7,807 nt of DNA from Flavobacteriales bacterium UBA4585 (GTDB taxonomy: Bacteria > Bacteroidota > Bacteroidia > Flavobacteriales > Schleiferiaceae). Location: positions 1 through 7,807 of the forward strand of contig CATAQZ010000271.1 in the NCBI GenBank assembly GCA_949487015.1. Direction: 5' to 3'. The translations under genes were made by a program, and so were the position numbers. Below, one piece after another: positions 1 to 5,345 of the stretch. The notes below the pieces were generated by a model. That model was not told the DNA's origin, did not search any database, and saw only the letters and a list, made by a program, of their open reading frames with translations. The first letter of the stretch is position 1; each line of letters begins with the position of its first letter.

Positions 1-774
1 AATCCTTCACTCTACCAAATCATTCCTGGGTTTCTTATCCGTTACGTTAGCGAGCGAATCGTAAGAGAACGCGTTTTGAACCAAATCATGGTAGAGCTAA
101 AGGACTTGAATAATTTCGAGTTCTGTGCTGCAGTTTGTAAGCGATTCAATGTCACTGTTGTAAGTAAGGGTATTGAAAACATTCCTACAGCGGGAGGTGC
201 TATATTTGCAGCAAACCACCCCTTAGGCGGTATGGATGCTATGGCGATCATGGAAAGTATTTCGCACCATCGTAATGATGTAAAGTTTTTAGTGAATGAC
301 CTTTTAATGTCCATAGTGAATCTTCGAGGAATTTTTGTCGGAGTGAATAAGTTTGGTGCAACACCGCGTGAGAATATCCGCCGTGTAGACGAGTTATTTG
401 CCAGTGAAAACGCTGTTTTCATATTCCCTGCCGGACTGGTTAGTAGAATGACCCAATATCGGGTCATCAGAGATTTAGATTGGAAGAAGACGTTCATTAG
501 CAAAGCAAAAAGGCATAAAAAGCCCATCGTTCCCGTTCACATCAGCGGTCGTCTTTCCCGAAAATTCTACAGGGTTGCAAAGATTCGTAAGTTCTTTGGG
601 ATTAAAATCAATATCGAGATGCTTTTACTGGCTCAAGAAATGATGAAACAACGTGGTAAAACCATTACCATTACCTACGGAAAGCCCATCACTCCTGAGC
701 ATCTAGATAAGTCTAAGAGCGACGATGAATGGGCATATGAGGTTAAATCTAACGTATACAATCTGGTAAAATAA
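1..774 (+). CDS. glsA: Lysophospholipid/O-acyltransferase, GlsA/PlsC-like (5' end outside window)
   Basis: The frame is open from base 1 to the TAA at 772-774 (257 codons visible). The residues before the TTG at 76 (NPSLYQIIPGFLIRY...) match my memory of the N-terminus of Bacteroidota acyltransferases, so I read the gene as truncated by the window edge rather than starting at TTG 76. The acyltransferase box is ANHPLGGMDA, with His at visible residue 73 (base 217) and Asp at 79. The spacing is HX5D rather than textbook HX4D, as I recall for related bacterial families. IFPAGLVSRM (about 141-150) fits the FPEG-type acyl-acceptor block, and PIVPVHISGR (about 175) is the usual fourth block. The family transfers acyl chains at the inner membrane. 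Next to a GlsB-like gene, the likely role is O-acylation of an N-(3-hydroxyacyl) amino acid, as described for GlsA of Bacteroides. A plain 1-acylglycerol-3-phosphate acyltransferase remains possible. Family assignment is firm; the glsA symbol is inferred from context. Confidence 0.82.
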   Translation, partial: NPSLYQIIPGFLIRYVSERIVRERVLNQIMVELKDLNNFEFCAAVCKRFNVTVVSKGIENIPTAGGAIFAANHPLGGMDAMAIMESISHHRNDVKFLVNDLLMSIVNLRGIFVGVNKFGATPRENIRRVDELFASENAVFIFPAGLVSRMTQYRVIRDLDWKKTFISKAKRHKKPIVPVHISGRLSRKFYRVAKIRKFFGIKINIEMLLLAQEMMKQRGKTITITYGKPITPEHLDKSKSDDEWAYEVKSNVYNLVK

Positions 775-780
775 GTCCCC

Positions 781-812
781 TTTAACTGGCCTTTAGGCGG
801 TATATTTGCAGC
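781..812 (+). promoter_or_regulatory. Bacteroidota-type promoter with TATATTTG -7 box abutting the glsB-like start
   Basis: TATATTTG at 801-808 matches the Bacteroidota -7 consensus TAnnTTTG exactly. A weak TTTA at 781-784, about 16 bases upstream, could serve as the -33 element. The ATG begins at 813, only four bases after the box, so a start site a few bases downstream of the box would give a leaderless or nearly leaderless mRNA. No Shine-Dalgarno is present. The box match is seen directly; the transcription start is inferred. Confidence 0.6.
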
Positions 813-1757
813 ATGATAGATTTGAGTTACATCAGACCGGCAGTACCGGTGGAGGCGATAAAGGCGGAATTGACCCAAGAGCGGTTTGTTCGCTACACCT
901 CCAAACTCAATAATGAAATCTATATCGTCAACGTGCACAATTCACCTGAAACGGTACAAGAAGTGGGGCGTTTACGTGAACTCACTTTTGCAAGTGCCGA
1001 CGGCGGAACAGGCAAACCCGTTGATCTCGATGAATTGGACCTTAGCGACAATCCCTATCAACAACTGATTGTTTGGAATCCGGAGGAAGAGGAGATTGTA
1101 GGCGGCTACCGCTTCATTGATGGCGCAACTGTCGCAGGAGGAAAGGGAAATCCCCAACACGACCTCAGTATGGGGCACTACTTTCAGTTTTCTAAGCACT
1201 TCCTGGAAGATTACCTGCCGTATAGCATTGAATTAGGACGTAGTTGGGTACAACCGAAATACCAGCCTGCCGTCGATCCGAGAAAAGGGATGTTTGCCCT
1301 AGATAACATATGGGACGGATTGGGTGCGATTGTATTGAAATACGAAAACATGCGTCACTTCTACGGAAAAGTTACCATGTATCCCTCCTATGATCGCAAT
1401 GCACGGAATTGGGTGCTTAATTTTTTAGAGCATTATTTCCCTGATGCAGAGGGACTCATGGACCCTATCATACAGGCTGAGCTTCCAAAGCTTCCTGAAC
1501 TGGAGCAACACTTCCCTATCGATCAAACGGATTTTTCAACCGGCTTTAAAAAGGGACTGCGCAATCTAGGTAAACTAACCAGTGAATTTGGCGAAAGCGT
1601 TCCTCCATTAATTAAGCAATACATGGTGCTGAGTCCGGAAATGAAAACTTTCGGCACATTCGTTAATGCCGATTTTGGAAATGTAGAAGAGACCGGCATT
1701 CTCATCTCAGTGGATAAAATCTATGAGGAGAAACGCTCACGTTACATCTCCTTGTAA
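813..1757 (+). CDS. glsB: N-acyltransferase, GlsB/OlsB-like (hemolysin/GNAT-related family)
   Basis: This 314-residue protein has the hallmarks of the OlsB/GlsB family, which transfers a 3-hydroxyacyl chain from acyl-ACP to the amino group of an amino acid (ornithine for OlsB, glycine for GlsB). Visible signatures are LRELTFASADGGTG (about 54-67), IVGGYRFIDG (about 95-104), the core SIELGRSWVQPKYQ (about 138-151), a following LDNIWDGLGAIVLKY helix, and FYGKVTMYPSYD (about 184-195). The fold is GNAT-like and no transmembrane segment is seen, so it probably acts at the cytoplasmic face of the inner membrane. It lies 38 bases after the O-acyltransferase stop. That order, O-acylation then N-acylation, matches the domain order of the fused bifunctional OlsF. 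The ATG at 813 gives the expected family N-terminus (PVEAIKAELTQERFVRYT...). The amino-acid acceptor cannot be told from sequence. Family confident; glycine versus ornithine specificity is inference. Confidence 0.83.
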   Translation: MIDLSYIRPAVPVEAIKAELTQERFVRYTSKLNNEIYIVNVHNSPETVQEVGRLRELTFASADGGTGKPVDLDELDLSDNPYQQLIVWNPEEEEIVGGYRFIDGATVAGGKGNPQHDLSMGHYFQFSKHFLEDYLPYSIELGRSWVQPKYQPAVDPRKGMFALDNIWDGLGAIVLKYENMRHFYGKVTMYPSYDRNARNWVLNFLEHYFPDAEGLMDPIIQAELPKLPELEQHFPIDQTDFSTGFKKGLRNLGKLTSEFGESVPPLIKQYMVLSPEMKTFGTFVNADFGNVEETGILISVDKIYEEKRSRYISL

Positions 1758-1759
1758 AC

Positions 1760-1778
1760 ACCACAATGCATTTGTGGT
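1760..1778. repeat. Inverted repeat between the glsB-like gene and yqhD
   Basis: ACCACAA and TTGTGGT form perfect 7-base arms around a TGCAT loop, three bases after the glsB-like stop and 25 bases before the yqhD ATG. No T-tract follows (TTAAAGTG), so it is a poor intrinsic terminator. It could be a small 3'-end stabilising hairpin or an operator for yqhD. Arms of this length arise often by chance, so only the intergenic position supports it. Confidence 0.35.
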
Positions 1779-1803
1779 TAAAGTGAAATAACAAAATACA
1801 CAA

Positions 1804-2961
1804 ATGAACAACTTCAACTTATACAACCCTGTAAATCTTTGTTTCGGAAAAGACGAACACAGACAGTTGTCCTCACTTATACCAAAAGACGCAAAGGTGC
1901 TAATCACCTATGGCGGTGGTTCCATCAAACAAAATGGGGTTTACGAAAAAGTCAAGGGTGCACTAAAAAACCACGAAGTTTTAGAATTTGGAGGCATCGA
2001 ACCCAATCCACAATACAGCACTTTACTTCGGGCATTGGCCATTATAAAAGCTGAAAAAATTGACTTTTTACTTGCAGTTGGGGGAGGCTCTGTGATTGAT
2101 GGAACAAAGTTTCTAGCCTCAGCAGCGCTCTTTGAAGGAGAAGAACCTTGGGATATTCTTGCAAAAGGTATTCGCACCACAAAAGCATTGCCTTTTGGAA
2201 CAGTGTTGACTTTGCCTGCTACGGGTTCGGAAATGAATAGTGGTGCGGTGGTGAGCCGTAAAGAGATCGGACAAAAGCGCGGTATGGGCGGTCCAGGACT
2301 ATTTCCACAGTTTTCCATATCAGATCCCACTGTAGTTGCCTCAATACCCCAACGCCAGCTTGCCAATGGTCTCGTAGATGCTTTCACCCACGTCATGGAA
2401 CAATACATGACCTACCCTACTTCTGCGACTTTACAAGACCGAATTTCAGAAGGAATTCTTTCTACCCTCATCGAAATTGCTCCAAAACTGATGAACAATC
2501 CGTCGGACTATGGAACTGCTGCGAACTTCATGTGGAGTTGCAATATGGCACTGAACGGACTGATTCAAAAAGGAGTACCAACCGACTGGAGCATACACGC
2601 TATAGGTCATGAAATCACAGCGGCCTACAATGTAGATCATGCGAGAACGCTCGCGATTGTTTTACCGAGTCTTTACCGATTTAAATTTGAACAAAAACAA
2701 GCAAAACTGGCTCAATACGGACGCCGGGTGCTTTCTTTAGAAGGGACAGATTTTGACGTGGCGCATGAAGCCATTGACCGCACTGAGGATTTTTTCCATT
2801 CGTTGGGCATAGAGACTAAATTAGGTGCCTATACTACTGATGCCGCCTCTTTTCCAAAACACGCCGCCGCACAGCTTGAAAGTTATGGTGCCACACGCTT
2901 AGGGGAACACAAAGACATCACCCCAGCGGACGTTATTACTATTTTAAACGCTACGCTTTAA
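1804..2961 (+). CDS. yqhD: YqhD-type NADPH-dependent aldehyde reductase (iron-containing alcohol dehydrogenase family)
   Basis: At 385 residues this aligns from memory nearly end to end with E. coli YqhD (387 aa), including the opening MNNFNL. Family III metal-dependent alcohol dehydrogenases reduce short and medium aldehydes with NADPH in the cytosol; E. coli YqhD detoxifies aldehydes from lipid peroxidation and sugar breakdown. Cofactor motifs are YGGGS (36-40) and AVGGGSVIDGTKF (91-103), followed by TLPATGSEMNSGAV (136-149). The divalent-metal ligands are all present: Asp192, His196, His265 and His279 (VDAFTH, DWSIHAIGHE, NVDHA), each two residues before the E. coli positions. The leader before the ATG is A-rich, as is common in Bacteroidota, without a Shine-Dalgarno. 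The stop overlaps the next ATG by one base (TAATG). It may be read from the upstream lipid genes, 46 bases away, or from its own promoter, which I could not identify. Confidence 0.93.
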   Translation: MNNFNLYNPVNLCFGKDEHRQLSSLIPKDAKVLITYGGGSIKQNGVYEKVKGALKNHEVLEFGGIEPNPQYSTLLRALAIIKAEKIDFLLAVGGGSVIDGTKFLASAALFEGEEPWDILAKGIRTTKALPFGTVLTLPATGSEMNSGAVVSRKEIGQKRGMGGPGLFPQFSISDPTVVASIPQRQLANGLVDAFTHVMEQYMTYPTSATLQDRISEGILSTLIEIAPKLMNNPSDYGTAANFMWSCNMALNGLIQKGVPTDWSIHAIGHEITAAYNVDHARTLAIVLPSLYRFKFEQKQAKLAQYGRRVLSLEGTDFDVAHEAIDRTEDFFHSLGIETKLGAYTTDAASFPKHAAAQLESYGATRLGEHKDITPADVITILNATL

Positions 2962-3563
2962 TGTCACAAGAAATCTTAAAATCGCTATTTACAGCTACCC
3001 CTCGTGCGGAGCGTATGGAAGAATTAAATGCTTTAGCAGCTTTGTTAAACGAACATTCGAAAGATGGGTTGGCGGTTAACTTTATCTGCACACACAACAG
3101 CCGAAGAAGTCATTTTTCTGAAATTCTTTTTCGAACTGCAGCGAAGTATTACAGCCATGAGAGCGTAGAGACCTTTAGCGGAGGTACGGAAGGCACTGCT
3201 TTGTATCCTGAAGTAGCTGAAAGTTTCAAGCGGCACGGATTTACAGCAGTGAAGGATCTCGCACCGGAAAATCCGCATTGGCAAATTTTTCATCCACTGC
3301 TCGAAAGCGAGGAACATACCCCATTTATATTCTCAAAGGCGTACCATGAGGCGCCAAATCCCGCTTCGGGCTACGTCGCGGTGATGGTTTGCGATAGCGC
3401 TAATGAGGCATGCCCAGTGGTCGTAGGTGCAGCTGCACGTTTTCCTCTAACTTTTGTGGATCCCAAACGCAGTGATGGGACGCCAGAATGTAGCGATGTT
3501 TACGATGCGACTTTGAAAGAAATAGCTGCTGAAATGGGCTATTTAGCCCGCCAATTGGCTTAA
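2961..3563 (+). CDS. Thioredoxin-coupled ArsC-type arsenate reductase / low-molecular-weight protein-tyrosine phosphatase family
   Basis: The 200-residue protein carries the LMW-phosphatase P-loop CX5R(S/T) as CTHNSRRS, with nucleophile Cys43, Arg49 and Ser50. It also has Cys144 and Cys151 in VCDSANEACPVV. The seven-residue gap between these equals that of the Cys82/Cys89 redox pair of thioredoxin-coupled ArsC of Staphylococcus and Bacillus, where arsenate reduction ends as a disulfide released by thioredoxin. Plain tyrosine phosphatases lack this pair, so arsenate reductase or another thiol-redox role is favoured. DPKRSDGTPE (167-176) supplies the general-acid Asp167. The first 40 residues are an extra helical N-terminus usual in Bacteroidota members, which are often annotated just as protein-tyrosine-phosphatase. 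No arsR, acr3 or arsB gene is near. It shares one base with yqhD, implying translational coupling, and its last 21 bases overlap convergent aroQ. Activity on arsenate is inference. Confidence 0.8.
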   Translation: MSQEILKSLFTATPRAERMEELNALAALLNEHSKDGLAVNFICTHNSRRSHFSEILFRTAAKYYSHESVETFSGGTEGTALYPEVAESFKRHGFTAVKDLAPENPHWQIFHPLLESEEHTPFIFSKAYHEAPNPASGYVAVMVCDSANEACPVVVGAAARFPLTFVDPKRSDGTPECSDVYDATLKEIAAEMGYLARQLA

Positions 3564-3974
3564 TACACCTTCAACGGCAAGGCGATAAGAGTCTAAACCA
3601 AAGCCACTTACGGAGGCAACACATTTTTGACCTACTAAACTCGTGTGCCGAAAGTCTTCGCGTGCCAACGGGTTAGAAATGTGCACTTCATACACCGGAA
3701 CGTCGATGGCCGCGATACAATCCATAAGTGCTACAGAGGTATGTGTATACCCTCCGGCATTTAAGACAACTGCATCATAAGTCCCATCAGCTTCCTGTAA
3801 TAAGTTGATCAGTGCGCCCTCTACATTACTTTGCTCATAGCGAAACGACGCTACGTCATCGTACACGGCAGTAAGCTCTTCGTAGAAGGACTGAAAGTCC
3901 TGATTTCCATAAATCCCGGGCTCTCTTTTTCCTAAAAGATTGAGATTGGGTCCGTTGAGAATTAAAATTTGCAT
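3543..3974 (-). CDS. aroQ: Type II 3-dehydroquinate dehydratase
   Basis: This 143-residue protein is a full-length type II dehydroquinase, the usually dodecameric cytosolic enzyme that dehydrates 3-dehydroquinate to 3-dehydroshikimate in the shikimate pathway. The N-terminal block ILNGPNLNLLGKREPGIYG holds catalytic Arg17 and Tyr22 on the flexible lid. LNAGGYTHTSVAL (71-83) holds Asn72, and YEVHISNPLAREDFRHTS (95-112) holds Glu96, catalytic His98 and the substrate-binding serine and arginine. No key residue is missing. The start at 3974 gives the canonical MQILILNGPN opening. The gene is divergent from xerD across 37 bases, an arrangement I recall from other Bacteroidota. Its 3' end overlaps the ArsC-like gene by 21 bases. 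A TAACTTTA box lies four bases upstream of the ATG, so the message may be leaderless. Confidence 0.96.
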   Translation of the reverse strand: MQILILNGPNLNLLGKREPGIYGNQDFQSFYEELTAVYDDVASFRYEQSNVEGALINLLQEADGTYDAVVLNAGGYTHTSVALMDCIAAIDVPVYEVHISNPLAREDFRHTSLVGQKCVASVSGFGLDSYRLAVEGVLSQLAG

Positions 3975-4011
3975 AGTGTAAAGTTAGCGCATCAATAGCG
4001 AAATTAGGAGC
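3975..4011. promoter_or_regulatory. Divergent aroQ/xerD intergenic promoter region
   Basis: These 37 bases must hold the 5' control of both genes unless promoters lie inside coding sequence. On the minus strand, TAACTTTA (3986 to 3979) resembles the TAnnTTTG -7 box with one mismatch and ends four bases before the aroQ ATG, so aroQ could be leaderless. On the plus strand I see no clear -7 box for xerD. GGAG at 4007-4010 is one base from the xerD ATG, too close for a normal Shine-Dalgarno. Confidence 0.45.
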
Positions 4012-4902
4012 ATGAATTGGACCGATTCCATTACGGGTTATCTAGAGCACCTCAAATTTGAGCGTGGACTTAGCGACAACACCATTAGCGCCTATAAAAG
4101 GGATCTCAACCAATTGGCCAATTTCAGTGATCAAAAGCCAAAGCTGATCACTGCAAAACACATCTCTGCTTACCTTCAGCACCTCCACTCTATCGGCTAC
4201 TCCCCGCGCTCTCAAGGGCGTGTGCTCAGTGCGCTACGTGGATTCTTTAACTGGATGATTGATGAAGAACACCTCAGTGAACATCCTGTGGTTTTGTTTG
4301 AAAATCCGAAGACGGGGCGCAAATTGCCGGTAGTTTTGAGCGTACAAGAGGTAGTTCGTTTGCTGGAAGCCATACCAATGAATGAAGACTTTGCAACCCG
4401 CGACCGAGCCATAATAGAGCTGCTCTATGCCTGTGGACTGCGCGTTTCAGAGGCGTGCACACTAAAGCGTTCTCTACTTCGCTTGGAAGAAGGCTATATT
4501 ATTGTGACCGGTAAAGGCAATAAGCAACGGTTGGTTCCCATACATAAGGAGGCCGTAAAACATCTGGAACTCTATTTAGAATATGAACGCCCCCATCAAA
4601 AATGTCAGCCGAAACATTCGGACACCGTTTTTTTAAGCAATAGAGGTGCCGCTCTCTCACGACAAAGCATCTTCTTGAAAATCAAAAAATTTGCTACTTC
4701 TGCCGGAATCAAAAAAGCCATTAGCCCGCATACCATGCGGCACAGCTTCGCAACTCATTTGATGGAACGTGGCGCTGATTTGAGAATTGTACAGCAACTT
4801 TTAGGGCATGAAAGCATCACTACTACCGAGATTTATACCCATATTAGCGCCCAGCAATTAAGTGATAAAATCGCCGATTTCCACCCCTTAAACCATTTGT
4901 AA
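4012..4902 (+). CDS. xerD: Xer-type site-specific tyrosine recombinase
   Basis: The 296 residues match the usual length of XerC/XerD. The N-terminal SAM-like core-binding domain spans about 1-95 (FERGLSDNTISAYKRDLNQL) and the catalytic domain about 105-296. The full catalytic set is visible: Arg144 (YACGLRVSE), Lys168 (TGKGNKQR), His240 and Arg243 (HTMRHSFATH), His266 (LLGHES) and nucleophile Tyr275 (EIYTH). XerC/XerD resolve chromosome dimers at dif together with FtsK. The position head to head with aroQ and the absence of phage, integron or transposon genes argue for the housekeeping recombinase, not a mobile-element integrase. XerD is preferred over XerC on this synteny. No dif site was seen in the window. 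The stop shares one base with the ATG of the following lipoprotein gene. Confidence 0.92.
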   Translation: MNWTDSITGYLEHLKFERGLSDNTISAYKRDLNQLANFSDQKPKLITAKHISAYLQHLHSIGYSPRSQGRVLSALRGFFNWMIDEEHLSEHPVVLFENPKTGRKLPVVLSVQEVVRLLEAIPMNEDFATRDRAIIELLYACGLRVSEACTLKRSLLRLEEGYIIVTGKGNKQRLVPIHKEAVKHLELYLEYERPHQKCQPKHSDTVFLSNRGAALSRQSIFLKIKKFATSAGIKKAISPHTMRHSFATHLMERGADLRIVQQLLGHESITTTEIYTHISAQQLSDKIADFHPLNHL

Positions 4903-5345
4903 TGAAACGTCATTTATTCGTACTCGTGGCAGCCGTTTCGCTAAGCTGCGCTAGAAACACTGTCGACTATAGTGAAGTAATTTCAGAAATGTATTCTTGC
5001 CACGACACGGCGCAATGGACGGCACCAGACCTCTTTAATGCACTTGAGGGCACCTACGATTGGCAGTATGTACAAGCATGGGGATGGGGAGGTCCTTATC
5101 AGAGTGAATCGGACTATGCAGGTTGGACACTCACATTGGATACCGACAGCACTTATAGCGTGAATGGTGCTGATACGGTGCTGTATGAAGGAAATTGGTC
5201 CTTAGAGAACAGTTGGTACTCTTTTACGTTAGAGCTAGACACATCCGTGAGCACGCTTTGGGGTCAAATAGTGTATTGCCCGCCCTATTTAATGTTTTAC
5301 AACAGCCCTGTTGACGGCCCGGACCATTTGTACGAAAAACGATGA
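4902..5345 (+). CDS. Small tryptophan-rich lipoprotein, lipocalin-like, function unknown
   Basis: I do not recognise a named family. The 147-residue product starts with a lipoprotein signal: basic MKRH, a hydrophobic stretch LFVLVAAVSLS and Cys16 as the likely lipidated residue. SLSC is a relaxed lipobox, which Bacteroidota tolerate. No acidic run follows the cysteine, so the surface-export signal known in this phylum is not evident and a periplasm-facing anchor is likelier. The mature part has eight tryptophans, two further cysteines (33 and 126) that could form a disulfide, and alternating beta-strand-like segments. The stretch from GTYDWQYVQAW through WTLTLDTDSTYSVNG to YEGNWSLE (about 50-102) resembles lipocalin-like domains of small Bacteroidota lipoproteins. 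It overlaps xerD by one base and the aldehyde dehydrogenase gene by four (ATGA), so it is probably translated in coupling with both. The lipoprotein call is good; the lipocalin call is tentative. Confidence 0.72.
   Translation: MKRHLFVLVAAVSLSCARNTVDYSEVISEMYSCHDTAQWTAPDLFNALEGTYDWQYVQAWGWGGPYQSESDYAGWTLTLDTDSTYSVNGADTVLYEGNWSLENSWYSFTLELDTSVSTLWGQIVYCPPYLMFYNSPVDGPDHLYEKR

Noticed and set aside
201..233. TATATTTGCAGCA at 201-213 is repeated at 801-813, and TTAGGCGGTAT at 223-233 recurs at 793-803 in swapped order.
   Set aside because: The first copies encode the conserved acyltransferase box and the second form the promoter box. A 13-base repeat in a window of this size is near chance expectation, so I do not call it a duplication.
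76..774. TTG at 76 as the start of the first gene.
   Set aside because: The frame stays open to base 1 and the upstream residues look like the family N-terminus, so the gene is truncated by the window edge.
1941..2408. Long open frame antisense to yqhD, coding 155 residues.
   Set aside because: It lies wholly opposite a strongly conserved gene, has no recognisable domain, and is best explained as a shadow frame. The same holds for the antisense frames at 42-527 and 7208-7492.
4007..4010. GGAG before the xerD ATG as a Shine-Dalgarno.
   Set aside because: It is only one base from the start codon, too close to function, and Bacteroidota rarely rely on this signal.
4125..4153. Perfect 9-base inverted repeat CAGTGATCA/TGATCACTG with an 11-base loop inside xerD.
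   Set aside because: About one such repeat is expected by chance in this length of DNA, and it lies within normal conserved coding sequence. No dif-like architecture is seen.
4012..4902. Tyrosine recombinase as a sign of a mobile element or integron.
   Set aside because: There are no attachment repeats, cassette sites, excisionase or phage genes, and the aroQ-xerD head-to-head order fits the housekeeping Xer protein.
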